Shown here piece by piece: positions 23,016-34,180 of a DNA stretch of 64,000 bases; the first letter of the stretch is position 1; each line of letters begins with the position of its first letter. The notes under the pieces were generated by a model. The model saw only the letters and a list, made by a program, of their open reading frames with translations. It had not been told where the DNA came from and did not search any database. Position numbers and translations under genes: made by a program. Source of the DNA: Symbiodinium kawagutii (lineage: Eukaryota; Sar; Dinophyceae; Suessiales; Symbiodiniaceae); contig VSDK01022082.1 of the NCBI GenBank assembly GCA_009767595.1, positions 323,053-387,052 of the forward strand, written 5' to 3'.

Positions 23016-23339
23016 AATGCTGGTTACTTGATGGTTGGTCATGGTGAAAGATAATAAAAAATAGCTAATTCATGCTTAATGGTGGTAAATCAATGGCTTG
23101 TGATGGTGAATAATAGGTTCATATTGGTGTGAAATAGGTTATTGATTTCTCGATGATGAACTACTGGTTGATAATAGTTTTCTGATGTGCACCAAAAGAC
23201 TTGCCATTGTTCTTGGTTGGTATTATTTGCAATTATCAACTGAAGGGGTGCCATCATTATGAAAAATTACCAATCGGTATCTTTTCGCATGGGAAACGCC
23301 TGAACATCGGATACCTTTTTACCTTTGGTGAACCATCGT

Positions 23340-23930
23340 CAGTCCATATTGATCACAAATCAACCATCATGAATCATTAGCCATTTGCGACTATTAATAT
23401 CCACTACTGACCACTACTAACATATGACACATATAAGATTGGCAACCATTGCGATCAATCACTACTAGTAATGAGTATTAGTCATGGTGAAGCAATGGAT
23501 CAACCACTATTACGCATGCTCAACAAGTATCTTGTTGGTCGTTCTAAACCATCTTAAAACAATGCGTCAATCAACCAACTGTCCCAAATAATGGTAAACA
23601 CACAGTATAGAAAACCGCCAGCTAGTAGTTGTTTAGCTATTGTTGGTACTTATTATCATCCATTGTTGACCACTATATTTAAACCACCAACTAGACCGTT
23701 GTTCAACAATCACTAGACCATTGTTCAACAATCATTACCCAATAGAATCTACAGGAAACCATTGTTCGTACCGCCAATTCAAAGGGTTTCCTGTTGATTT
23801 ATCTGTGAACCAATTCCATGATACCAGCTACTATTGTTGGTTACTGTTCCCTATTATTAACCACTATTAATGGTTATAACCAATTCAATGCTGTTTTAAA
23901 CATGTCAATCATACTAACCACCATTTCTGT
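23340..23930. repeat. Left (AACC-type) arm of island H
   Basis: 'accatcatgaatcattagcc', 'caaccattgcgatcaatc' and related C- and A-rich repeats. 23040-23330 before it is the GGTG-type right side of island G. Confidence 0.6.
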
Positions 23931-23932
23931 CC

Positions 23933-24097
23933 ACCTGACAGCCCGGCCCCCGTTGGGCCCCCGTTCCGTTTCCGCCTTGGGAACTGCTGACGCTGTCGCG
24001 GTGTCCTCGCTGAAAGCGTCACAGGACACCGTGGCGGGACGCCGTCCGGATGAGGTGCCCTGCCGCGGAGATGGTGATGGCCAGAGCAGTGGATGAA
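23933..24097. other. GC-rich skew-switch island H (possible exon)
   Basis: Minus reading: acceptor TCCGCGGCAG, exon 24059 to 23935 (125 nt), donor TCAG|GTGGAC, frame GTSSGRRPATVSCDAFSEDT then ATASAVPKAETERGPNGGRA. Plus reading: acceptor CCTGACAG, donor GATG|GTGATG, frame SALGTADAVAVSSLKASQDT. Third-position GC is similar on both. Strand unresolved. Confidence 0.5.
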
Positions 24098-24099
24098 CT

Positions 24100-25660
24100 T
24101 GGCCCACGGTTAGCTACTGATTAGTTCATGATTAGTTAAGCCATGGTCGTTAAGATTAGTTAATGATTAGTTAATGGTTAGGTAATGGTTAACTTAATGA
24201 TTAGTTAAACCATGGTGGTGCACAGTGGTGGTTAACAGTGGTTGAACTACTAATGATGGCTAACAGTGGTTGAACCAAGGTGGTCAGCAGTCGTAGTTCA
24301 ACCATGGTGGTTCACAGTGGTTGAACTACTAATGATTGTGGGCAAGTAGTCATGGCTAGATAGTAGTAGGATGTAATCGGTGTGTATTGGCTAATGATGG
24401 CTTAAGGATACTGGCTAATGATCACGCTTAATCATCAAGCTTGATGATATTTGTTGATGACAATGAGTAATGACGGTTTGTATATCCATTAATATGGCTG
24501 ACATTCAGTTAAGGATGGTCAATACACACGATTCATGGATGCTGAGTTTGACAAACTCATCTGCCAATCGCTAATGGCCAGTAGTGATCAATGATTAGTG
24601 ATGGTTGAGCAAGGCCTAATTGGTGGACAATCATGGTTCATAATGATGAGCAATGGTGGCGTTCATGGCTTCACCATCTAGACCGCCTGTTCATGAAAAT
24701 GTCTATCATCAATTAGTCAAACGGGCCAATGTCATAATGGATAGACAATGATGCTGCTGACAGGTTGAACAATGGGCTAAAATCATATTGAACAACCTGA
24801 TTGAGCAAGGCTGCTTGTAGTTACAGTAATGAATGGCCAATAGCGGCGACATGATGGATACTGAATGGCAAACAACGGATAGCAAAGGTTGGTGATTGGT
24901 TACTCATGATGGTTGATTTGACGGTCAAAATATAGCAAATGAACTGTTTAACGGTGCCTCATGGTGGATACGTTGTACGAATAGAAATGGAGAATGTTCA
25001 TTCGAAAGCATAGCGATCAATACATACTGGTTGTAGGGTGTTACAATGATGGGTGATGCTTAATAGTTGCCAATGGGGATTGATAATCATCACTTTTTTT
25101 GGAGAATATCACAGTGATATAATAGCCATCGGTGTTACATTGTTTATGTAAGTTTAAAAAGCCATGGCTTATGATACAATTAAGTACTTACTATAACAAC
25201 CATGAAATATTAAGAGTAATGTAATGCTTATTGATCAGTATTGACCAATTTTTAAAATCATCAGCCAGTGCTTAGAATACCATCAACAAGTAATGATGGC
25301 TTTCAGAATAACAACAATCATCACAGGTTTTAATGATTGTCAAGTCATTGCGATAACAAAAAAGATGTTGGGATTCGATCAGTTTGATCATGGATATTAG
25401 TTGTTGCCAATGGTTAGTGGTAGTACGTAGAAAAAAATGCCTAGCAACGGGAATCCTTATAGTCATTCCTGGTTGCTACTGGTGAGTAGAGTGGTATGTA
25501 TGTAGGAAAGTAATTGTCATGGTTAGCAATGGGAATCCTAGTGGTCAATCATGGGAATCCTAATGGTTTGTCATGGTCTATAATGGCTATACTGACGGTA
25601 ATAGGAATGGTGGTTGTAGGAGGGATATGGACATCAGATCAGGTTAGTGCTTGGCAATAG
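24100..25660. repeat. Right (GGTT-type) arm of island H
   Basis: 'gattagttaatggttaggta', 'cagtggttgaactact' and 'aatggttggc' repeats grading into mixed G- and T-rich DNA. No gene is seen. Confidence 0.6.
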
Positions 25661-25669
25661 TTCTGAGAT

Positions 25670-26025
25670 GGCGAAAGGAAGGAAACACACATTACTTGGA
25701 TATCGTGATAAATGGTTTTAATCGTTACCAGTGTTCACTAGTCATACTTAAGAATCGGTGAATGAGTGCGATGACGAATCACGGAAATGTTGATGGATCA
25801 TCATTTACCAATAATTAATCATTATCAACCATTATCATCCATCAGTGTCATGTCCATTCCGGGGTCGTGCTGGTGAACCAACAATGGTTAAGTAGTCATC
25901 AACCATTATAAACAATGAGTCATCACTTCTGACAACTGATAAACTGATGGTTAGCTAGCGATTCATAGTTGTAAATGATGATCATTGCATAGTTGATCAA
26001 TAGCTTCGGATCAGTCATAGCGAAT
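25670..26025. other. No gene seen; mixed repeats
   Basis: Short AACC-type stretch (25790-25850) among mixed AT-rich DNA. Confidence 0.45.
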
Positions 26026-26027
26026 GA

Positions 26028-26255
26028 CTAACTGTGGATAATGGCTAGTGCAGGGCTCGTAGCAAGTGGGGTTGGTTTTGATGGGGATTTGTCTTGAGAT
26101 CTCATCCCTTGGCACCGGCAAAGAGTTCCATCGAAAATCGTGAGCTTGGACCAGCCGGGATCCAGTTCTTCACTGTCCACTGTCCAGCATGCCAAATTGA
26201 AAAACAACATTGCAACTGGTTGATGAATCAATAGCTCTACCGGTTCATGAATCAA
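26028..26255 (-). CDS. Coding-like minus frame, unknown
   Basis: 75-codon minus frame from ATG at 26255: hydrophobic start (PVAMLFFNLACWTVDSEELD), then WSKLTIFDGTLCRCQGMRSQ. It lies 3' of the small spliced frame at 26357-26522 on the same strand and could be a further exon. Confidence 0.3.
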   Translation of the reverse strand: MIHEPVELLIHQPVAMLFFNLACWTVDSEELDPGWSKLTIFDGTLCRCQGMRSQDKSPSKPTPLATSPALAIIHS

Positions 26256-26356
26256 GGTCTGTTATTCTCATACCTACAGAACAAGCAACAATTGTTTACT
26301 CCTGGCGTTCTTCATGAATTTGTTTAAAGAATTCCTCAGATCCTGCAGCAGTTGTG

Positions 26357-26522
26357 TCAGCAGGTCGATTGGAATGCCCGCCCTGTGTGGCCACAAGTCT
26401 TTTCCTGCCGTAGTTTCATCTCTTGTGATTGTTGCTCGCCTCCCAGCATTTTCATTCCTGTGACATGCTACGGTGAACTGATACTTACCAAAGCAGCGCA
26501 GGTCAAGAATTGAACCCATCAT
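26357..26522 (-). CDS. Small spliced minus-strand gene or gene end, unknown
   Basis: Exon 26522-26489 (MMGSILDLRCF and G by split codon) ends at a near-consensus donor TTTG|GTAAGTATC. A 31-nt intron ends TGTCACAG. Exon 26457-26357 reads MKMLGGEQQSQEMKLRQEKT and CGHTGRAFQSTC, then TGA. Phases agree (44 residues from the first ATG). The true 5' end may lie further upstream, since minus frames continue to about 26728. The second exon is Q/E/K-rich, like a coiled coil. Unspliced, a different frame stays open to 26274, so the splice needs RNA support. Confidence 0.45.
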
Positions 26523-26997
26523 CCTCCGGTATGCGAGAAATAAAGGAAATCATGAAATAATCTTGAAACCACCAACCAAGCATAATCACCATCATCCCTT
26601 GGCAGCAGAAGATTCAAAAAAAGCACCAGCCAAATAGTGATTCTATGTTGCTGCGCTGCATTACAGACTTTGATCATGTCTCTGTGGGCCAGTCCCGGGC
26701 CCCATACCCCTTGATGAGGATCCAACAAATGACCAATTTGGGGCCTTCCGTGTGTTCACCTACCTTCACATACCCCTCTTTCCGGATGGTTGGCTCCCAC
26801 TTCGCCATGTAGCATTGTGTTGCTCACTCGTCATCCCCCAGTAATCATGGTATCCACTATATAGTGGACCTCCATAGTCCTCAATGATGCTTGACACTAC
26901 GATGCTTTCGTCATGCTCAGCGATGCTTAACGATGTTCGGTCACGACGCCTCACAGCTCGATACCAACTCACTTCCAGGCTCTCCGCACCTGACTGT

Positions 26998-27143
26998 ATC
27001 TATAATCCTATCTATCATTCTATCTATCATTCATCTATCATTCGATCAATCATTCTATCTATCATTCTATCTTTCATTCTATCTATCATTCTATCTATCA
27101 TTCTATCTATCATTCTATCTATCATTCTATCTATCATTCATGG
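26998..27143. repeat. 12-bp tandem array (CTATCTATCATT)
   Basis: About twelve imperfect copies of CTATCTATCATT. Long plus frames with ILSI periodicity come from this array and are not genes. Confidence 0.93.
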
Positions 27144-27280
27144 AGATGTATAATATCCATACGCCTACTGGAGTTGGTGTAGCCATGTAACTGCATCACT
27201 TGTGAATGGTATGACAATGATCCCAGCTACATGGAGGCACGTGGAAATATCCATAAATCCACTTCTGTCAAAGTATACCC

Positions 27281-27372
27281 ATATGGTGGCTTCTTAAAAT
27301 AGGGAACTTTACTACTAATAATGATTAAACAGAATGATTTGGGGGTACTCCTATTTTGAGAAATCACCATAT
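27281..27372. mobile_element. Family I MITE-like element, copy 9
   Basis: ATATGGTGGCTTCTTAAAAT at the left, TTTTGAGAAATCACCATAT at the right. Confidence 0.9.
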
Positions 27373-27544
27373 GTCCATCAATGATCCCAACTGTGCTTGT
27401 TATAACTAGCCATAGCTGCAGGGTCGCTTCCTATGCTTCATATATGAACCATGGGTACCTCAAACCATGGGTAGAACGATCAACCATGGCATTAACCATT
27501 CGGGGTTGATGGCTATAAACCATAACTTGTCGCTTGCTGTTGGT

Positions 27545-27660
27545 CACCGCACCTGCATCGCGGCGCTATGGGTCATGAACTCCAACATCGCTGCCTGCGG
27601 CGGAAAATTCACGAGCCGCAGACGCGCGTGGAACTGGTGAACCGTTCGGCGCGTGGAAAT
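27545..27660. other. GC-rich skew-switch island I (possible exon, minus preferred)
   Basis: Minus reading: acceptor GGTTCACCAG, exon 27633 to 27553 (81 nt, 27 codons, phase 0), donor ATGCAG|GTGCGG, frame FHARLRLVNFPPQAAMLEFM then THSAAMQ. On plus no AG precedes the GC-rich core between about 27463 and 27612, so a plus exon would lack an acceptor. This is the clearest strand signal among the islands. Confidence 0.55.
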
Positions 27661-28019
27661 GCACCAGTATGGGTAGGTGTTCAGAGTGGTTGATGGTTGA
27701 TTTATGGATAGTGGGTAGGTGCTCTTAGTGGATAATGGTTGATTTACTAATGATTGATTGAAGGTGAATCGGTGTTTCGTGAATGGTTGATCATGATTTT
27801 TATGATGCTTGTGATGCTCAATAATGTATAATAATGCTTAATGATCGTCCATGATAGTGAATAATAGATATAGGAGTGAATGATGGGAATAGTGAATAAT
27901 GATTCATATGGGTTGATATACAAGGGTAGCCACACATTGCAGTTACCACAAATGAATGTGCAATGGACTGGGCACTTGCCATGGTACGCCAAAGGTACGT
28001 AAATGCATGAATATAGGAC

Positions 28020-28094
28020 GATTTCTGAAAATATCGGTACCCCCAAAATCATCGAATATTTACCGCTATTAGCAACAAACCACCTATTTTTCCC
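28020..28094. mobile_element. Family I element, copy 10 (truncated)
   Basis: 'gatttctgaaaatatcggta' plus 'cccccaaaatcatc' match the left half. The right end is missing at the border of the GC-rich block. Confidence 0.6.
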
Positions 28095-28129
28095 GAATGC
28101 GTAGCACGGGTTCTCGTTTCATAGTGGGG

Positions 28130-28710
28130 GTCTGGAGGTGGAGACGTGTTCGCTGGACGTTGCGTTTACGACCGCCGCCGTGCGACGCCGTTCGCAACCG
28201 TTCGCAACCGTTCGCCGCCGACCGCGGTAGGGCCGTAAGGCCCGTACCATTGGGGGAAGCGTGTGGAGGTGGTCCTTTTGCGTGGTTTTGCGTGACCTGC
28301 AACCTTGTTTTGCGTGACAGGCGTGGCACTTTGTAGCATCTCAGCATGTCCCATGACGTGTCCCAAGTCCACTTTGCGTGGCAGGCGCAATAGATTCTGC
28401 ACTGGTGTGTTGGTGTGGTGTGTTGGTGTGGTGGGCCGTAAGGCCCATACCATTGGGGGAAGCGTGTGGAGGTGTCCCATCGCCTGTCCAAAGTCCGTTT
28501 TCGCGGTCGGGCAGTAAGGCCCGTACCATTGGGGGAAGCGTGTGGAGGTGGTCATTTTGCGTGGCCTAGCGTGACCTGCAACCTTGTTTTGCGTGACAGG
28601 CGTGGCACTTTGTAGCATCTCAGCATGTCCCATGACGTGTCCCAAGTCCACTTTGCGTGGCAGGCGCAATAGATTCTGCACTGGTGTGTTGGTGTGGTGT
28701 GTTGGCGTGG
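28130..28710. repeat. GC-rich block with internal direct duplication
   Basis: The segment 'gtgacctgcaaccttgtttt' to 'gtgttggtgtgg' occurs at about 28290-28430 and again at about 28568-28705, nearly identical. A second motif, 'cgtaccattgggggaagcgt', occurs three times (about 28240, 28444, 28521). It ends in GTGTTGGTGTGG repeats that lead into the 14-bp satellite. Frames in it are repeat-derived; no gene is called. Confidence 0.85.
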
Positions 28711-28796
28711 TGTCTTGGTGTGGTGTGTTGGTGGGGTGTTTTGGTGTGGTGTCTTGGTGTGGTGTGCTGGTGTGGTGTGGTGTGGTGGTGTGTCAC

Positions 28797-30025
28797 CAAG
28801 AGTGTCTGATAAAGAGTGTCTCACCAAGAGTGTCTCACCAAGAGTGTCTTACCAAGAGTGTCTCACCAAGAGTGTCTCACCAAGAGTGTCTTACCGAGAG
28901 TGTCTCACAAAGAGTGTCTTACCAAGAGTGTCTCACCAAGAGTGTCTCACCAAGAGTGTCTTACCGAGAGTGTCTCACAAAGAGTGTCTTACCAAGAGTG
29001 TCTCACCAAGAGTGTCTCACCAAGAGTGTCTTACCGAGAGTGTCTCACAAAGAGTGTCTTACCAAGAGTGTCTCACCAAGAGTGTCTCACCAAGAGTGTC
29101 TTACCAAGAGTGTCTCACCAAGAGTGTCTCACCAAGAGTGTCTTGCAAAGAGTGTCTCACAAAGTGTGTCTCACCAAGCGTGTCTTACAAAGAGTGTCTC
29201 ACAAAGAGTGTCCCACAAAGAGTGTCTTGCCAAGAGAATCTCACCAAGAGTGTCTTGCAAAGAGTGTCTCACAAAGTGTGTCTCACCAAGCGTGTCTTAC
29301 AAAGAGTGTCTCACAAAGAGTGTCCCACAAAGAGTGTCTTGCCAAGAGAATCTCACCAAGAGTGTCTTGCAAAGAGTGTTTCACAAAGAGTGTCTCACAA
29401 AGAGTGTCTTATAAAGAGTGTCTCTCAAAGAGTGTCTCACAAAGAGTATCTCGCCAAGAGTGTCCAACAAAGAGTGTCTTACAAAGACTGTCTCACCAAG
29501 AGTGTCTTGCAAAGAGTGTCTCACCAAGCGTGTCTTACAAAGAGTGTCTCACAAAGAGTGTCCCACAAAGAGTGTCCCACAAAGAGTGTCTTGCCAAGAG
29601 GCTCTCACCAAGAGTGTCTCACCAAGCGTGTCATACAAAGAGTGTCTCACCAAGAGTGTCTTGCAAGAGTGTCCAAGAGTGTTCCAAATGTCCCACAAGA
29701 GTGTCTTACCAAGAGTGTCTCACCAAGAGTGTCCCACCAAGAGTGTCTCACCAAGAGTGTCTTATAAAGAGTGTCTCACAAAGAGTGTCTTGTAAAGAGT
29801 GTCTCACAAAGAGTGTCTCACAAAGAGTATCTCGCCAAGAGTGTCCAACAAAGAGTGTCTTACAAAGACTGTCTCACCAAGAGTGTCTTGCAAGAGTGTC
29901 TTACTCAGAGTGTCTTACCAGGAGTATCTCACCAAGAGTGTCCCACCAAGAGTGTCTCACCAAGAGTGTCCCACCAAGAGTGTCTCACCAAGAGTATTTT
30001 ACCAAGAGAGTCTGACCAAGAGTGT
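28797..30025. repeat. 14-bp satellite (AAGAGTGTCTCACC)
   Basis: About 85-90 tandem units of AAGAGTGTCTYACC with variants (ACAAAGAGTGTC, GCCAAGAG). Because 14 is not a multiple of 3 and the unit has no stop in any plus frame, all three frames stay open for hundreds of codons with a 14-residue period (SVSPRVSHQECLTK). These frames are a by-product of the repeat. Confidence 0.97.
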
Positions 30026-30059
30026 GAGCATTCGGGTTCGTGGGCTTCATCTTGTTTAG

Positions 30060-30084
30060 GCTTCCCTTATTTGGAGAAACCACC
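30060..30084. mobile_element. Family I right-end fragment
   Basis: 'gcttcccttatttggagaaa' followed by CCACC matches the right inverted repeat, at the end of the satellite. Confidence 0.6.
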
Positions 30085-30094
30085 AAACTAGTAG

Positions 30095-30250
30095 TATATT
30101 AACCATCATTCTGGATGATTATCCAGTATTATTAACCATTCTTAGTGGTTAGAACCATTATCCAGTATTAACCATTTTAACCATTATTAACCAGTACCAT
30201 TAACTATTATCAACCAATATCAACCATTATTAACCAGTATTAACCATTGT
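30095..30250. repeat. AACC-type array
   Basis: Repeats of 'taaccattattaaccagta' and 'accattatcaacc', plus-strand C/A-rich, left of island K. Confidence 0.8.
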
Positions 30251-30307
30251 CAAATGTGTTTATGTTAGTAGATTCTATACCTGTGCCCGGGTACCGATGA
30301 TCAACGA

Positions 30308-30655
30308 ATGGATGAACATGTCCAGGTTTGGTCATGTGGGGGGTACACAAACTCTCGACCCACAACCATACCTGTCCACGTATGCATGTGTACCTACCTA
30401 TGGTACATATGTTGCATGCAGCAAATTAGCACAACAGAAACATGTTGTTTGATTCCATCCCACTTCAGCGGAAAGGTGAAAACATCAAGCATTCCTAGCT
30501 TCACATTGACAAGGTACTCCAACTATTGCATGCAATCTCCAACTGCCAAACATCATACACCGAATGTTCTCGCGAGAACAGTTGTAAGCTCTTCTTGGCA
30601 TCGTCAAGTAAGGAAAATTGATCTTAACTTGTTGGTGATATCCCTATCTATATGA
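30308..30655 (+). CDS. Coding-like plus frame, unknown
   Basis: 115-codon frame from ATG, mostly free of arm repeats. The second half is S/T-rich and basic (FSGKVKTSSIPSFTLTRYSN, VLARTVVSSSWHRQVRKIDL). No domain; may be chance. Confidence 0.22.
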   Translation: MDEHVQVWSCGGYTNSRPTTIPVHVCMCTYLWYICCMQQISTTETCCLIPSHFSGKVKTSSIPSFTLTRYSNYCMQSPTAKHHTPNVLARTVVSSSWHRQVRKIDLNLLVISLSI

Positions 30656-30909
30656 CTTCATTTGGACCAGCGCATATGGCTCTACGTCAATGCCCTGTAG
30701 CAAGCGTTCACATGCGATAAATGAACGAATTAGTCCAACTGAGGTTAAGATGTGAACTATGAGCCCCTTTTAGAGCTGGCTACTATTAATTGACCATTCA
30801 CCCACAACCACATCAACAATCATATATGTATATATAACCATGTAAGAACGACAATCACTATAAATCAATCCGTAACAATCATCAACAAACACAAAAATTG
30901 AATCATATA

Positions 30910-30967
30910 TGCGTGTTTTTCAATTTAGTCATTTACAGTAGTAAACCATCCATTTTTGGGGGTACCA
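30910..30967. mobile_element. Family I element, degenerate fragment
   Basis: 'gcgtgtttttcaatttagtc' joined to 'agtaaaccatccatttttgg' and GGGTACC: one end and part of the interior. Confidence 0.6.
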
Positions 30968-31003
30968 ACAATTTGGATACTATACTAGTCACTACAGAAC
31001 TGT

Positions 31004-31078
31004 CTGGTTGGTGCTTTCAACCCCAATGAAAAATACTAGCAAACCAACCAGTTGTTAATGATTACTAGGGAAAACATA
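31004..31078. mobile_element. Family III element, copy 1 (right end lost)
   Basis: CTGGTTGGTGCTTTCAACCC followed by 'gaaaaatactagcaaaccaa' and 'gattactagggaaaac'. Confidence 0.8.
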
Positions 31079-31100
31079 ACTACCATAACTAAATAACCAT

Positions 31101-31217
31101 CAGGCAGTGGGTCAAAACCCCGTACCCCTGGTTCCCCCATCACTAACCATTGTTTTCCCTATGATTTGGTTGGTGATTGTCCCCCTTTAGTTGGTTGATT
31201 GATATTGACCCATGTCC
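31101..31217. mobile_element. Family II element, copy 6
   Basis: CAGGCAGTGGGTCAAAACCC at the left, GATATTGACCCATGTCC at the right. Typical interior. Confidence 0.88.
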
Positions 31218-31264
31218 ATATACCTACCACATAACTACTATAACTATATACCTACCATACCTAG

Positions 31265-31346
31265 ATGGCTGTGGGTCAAACCGCTGTACCCCTGGTTCCC
31301 CGTCATTACAAGCCATTATTGGTGGGTAATATTGACCCATTGCCAT
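31265..31346. mobile_element. Family II element, copy 7 (short)
   Basis: ATGGCTGTGGGTCAAACCGC to AATATTGACCCATTGCCAT. 82 bp, with the central part deleted. Confidence 0.88.
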
Positions 31347-31374
31347 ATACCTACCATAACTAGATAGCCATCAC

Positions 31375-31490
31375 GACATCCTAAGCCCAGCTCCATGCCC
31401 CTCCGCACCCGGGCGCGGCTGGGCATCTGCAGAATGCTTTGTCGTCGCTCCCGCGACTCCATCCTGGAGACGCAAAACATGGGCTCCAAC
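31375..31490. other. GC-rich skew-switch island K (possible exon)
   Basis: Minus reading: acceptor GCGTCTCCAG, exon 31463 to 31409 (55 nt), donor CCGG|GTGCGG, frame MESRERRQSILQMPSRAR or DGVAGATTKHSADAQPRP. Plus reading has very high third-position GC (PSSMPLRTRARLGICRMLCR). Strand unresolved. Confidence 0.45.
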
Positions 31491-31509
31491 GGTGGCTTAT
31501 TGCTGCTTG

Positions 31510-33262
31510 ATGAATCTTTTATAACGGTTAATAGTGGTTACTAGTGGTTAATGAATGGTTAATGAATGGTTTGTTCCTGGTTAAAATGGTTAGTACTGGA
31601 TAGTGGTTCTAACCACTAAGAATGGTTAATAATGGCTAAAAATGGTTAATGAATGGTTAATGAATGGTTCATGGATGGCTAATGAATGGCTAATGAATGG
31701 TTAATGAATGGTTACTGAATGGTTAATGAATGGCTAATGAATGGCTAATGAATGGCTAATGAATGGTTCATGAATGGCTAATGAATGGTTAATGAATGGT
31801 TAATGAATGGTTCATGAATGGTTAATAAATGGTTTTTTATGAATGGCTAATGAATGGCTAATGTATTTATTAACCATTCATTCTTGTTAACCATTAAAAA
31901 CATAATGAAGGGGTAATAATGGTGATTGAATGGCTAAGGAATGTGCAAGAATGGTGACTGAATGGTCAATGAATGGGTAATCATGGTGACTGAAAGGCTA
32001 ATGAATGGGTAATAATGGTGACTGAATGGCTAATGAATGGGTAATAATGGTGACTGAATGGCTAAAGAATGGATAATAATGGTGCCTGAATGGCTAATGA
32101 ATGGGTAATAATGGTGCCTGAATGGCTAATGAATGGGTAATAATGGTTAATGAATGGTTAATAATGGCTAATAATGGTTAATGAATGGTTAATGAATGGT
32201 TAATGAATGGTTAATGAATGGCTAATGAATGGCTAATGAATGGCTAATGAATGGTTAGTGAATGGTTCATGAATGGTTAATGAATGGGTAATAATGGTGC
32301 CTGAATGGCTAATGAATGGGTAATGTATTTATAAACCATTCATTCTTGTTAACCATTGAAAACATAATGAAGGGGTAATAATGGTGACTGAATGGCTAAG
32401 GAATGGGCAAGAATGGTGACTGAATGGTGAATGAATGGGTAACCATGGTGACTGAATGGCTAATGAATGGGTAATAATGGTGACTGAGTGAATAATGAAT
32501 GGGTAATAATGGTGCCTGAATGGCTAATGAACGGGTAATAAAGGTGCCTGAATGGTTAATGAATGGTTAATGAATGGCTAATGAATGGCTAATGAATGGC
32601 TAATGAATGGCTAATGAATGGTTAATGAATGGTTAATGAATGGTTAATGAATGGTTAATGAATGGGTAATAATGGGGCCTGAATGGCTAATGAATGGGTA
32701 ATGAAAGGGTTAATAAATGCTAATGAATGGCTAATGAATGGTTAATGAATGGCTAATGAATGGCTAATGAATGGCTAATGGATGGCCAATGAATGGCTAA
32801 TGAATGGTTAATGAATGGATAATGAATGGCTAATGAATGGCTAATGAATGGCTAATGGATGGCTAATGAATGGCTAATGAATGGTTAATGAATGGATAAT
32901 GAATGGTTAATGGATGGTTAATGAATGGTTAGTGAATGGTTAATGAATGGCTAATGAATGGCTAATGAATGGCTAATGGATGGCTAATGAATGGCTAATG
33001 AATGGCTAGTGAATGGGTAATGAATGGTTAATGAATGGATAATGAATGGTTAATGGATGGTTACTGAATGGTTAATGAATGGTTAATGAATGGCTAATGA
33101 ATGGCTAATGAATGGTTAATGGATGATTAATGAATGGTTAATGAATGGTTAATGAATGGCTAATGAATGGCTAATGAATGGTTAATGAATGGCTAGTGAA
33201 TGGCTAATGAATGGTTAATGAACGGATAATGAATGGTTATTGAATGGTTAATGAATGGTGTG
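31510..33262. repeat. 11-bp satellite (GGTTAATGAAT), right arm of island K
   Basis: Roughly 150 tandem units of AATGGTTAATG with variants AATGGCTAATG, AATGGGTAAT and TGGTGACTG. A larger segment with 'aaaacataatgaaggggtaa' occurs twice (about 31897 and 32361), so part of the array was duplicated at higher order. Plus-strand G/T bias throughout. Confidence 0.97.
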
Positions 33263-33402
33263 GTCAACCAGTTTGGTCGCACAAGACCTTCCTCACAGAG
33301 ATTCGACAGCTGGCCTGCTGATATGACGTGGGAAACACCGCCCAAAAACTGCCCGCCTCAGGGTCCACCAAACCTTCATAGAGGTACTCCCATCCACTAT
33401 TT

Positions 33403-33501
33403 GGGGGTTTCTCAAACTAGGGGACCCAAAAATGGTTGGTTTGTAACTATAAATGGTTTCTATTGGATGATTTAGGGGTCCCCCTATTTTGAGAAACACC
33501 C
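33403..33501. mobile_element. Family I MITE-like element, copy 11
   Basis: GGGGGTTTCTCAAACTAGGGG at the left and CCCCTATTTTGAGAAACACCC at the right, with 'taactataaatgg' inside. Confidence 0.92.
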
Positions 33502-33563
33502 ATTTAGAATCCGAACTCTCTGCCAATGACAACAAGAGCCCAGCACCAGCGCGCAGTTGGGAG

Positions 33564-33658
33564 CTCCTGGTAAACTCATCTGTGAAAAATCAGGCTATTT
33601 TCCAGGATTAGTTTAGGTATCATTGATGCTACTAGTTTCTGTTATAGATAGTTTACCT
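33564..33658. mobile_element. Family V element, copy 2
   Basis: 'ctcctggtaaactcatctgt' at the left and 'tagatagtttacc' at the right. Degenerate. A 20-bp direct repeat (AGGTATCATTGATGCTACTAG) lies at about 33616 and 33685. Confidence 0.6.
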
Positions 33659-34180
33659 TTTAGAAGATAGTGATTTTGACTTCCAGGTATCATTGATGCT
33701 ACTAGATCCACCCATGACTAGAAGGATAACAACCAACTAACGATGCATCAGAATGAACAGTCATCCAAAAACGTTGGTTCATCAGCTATCCAACCTTTAA
33801 GTACTGTTGTCATGGACATTTGTTGAGATGTTTTCCAAACAGAGCATCCTGGAACTGGGAGAGTGATAGGTAGTTTCATGATATCTATGAATATGAGTAA
33901 TTATTAGCAGTTATCATAGATAGTAGTAGTATGATATTAATAGTTATACCACTTAAATGAATATTATAATGTTATTAGCAGTTATTACCCACATAAATGA
34001 TATCCGAATACTATTAACATTATCATATTAGAATACCAACAGTAGTGTTGAAAACCGGAGTCAATGATCAAATAATGATTTAATTCATATTTATCCTGAA
34101 ATATTCATTGCTGCTTTGATGGTTGTCGACAGTTTTTTTGGTTCATAAGTTAGTGGTGATATTCCCGTATCATTTCCATA

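Noticed and set aside
26884..27190. Hydrophobic ILSI-repeat frames
   Set aside because: Produced by the CTATCTATCATT tandem array.
28584..30091. Plus frames of 276, 357 and 399 codons
   Set aside because: All derive from the 14-bp satellite and share the same residues in three registers.
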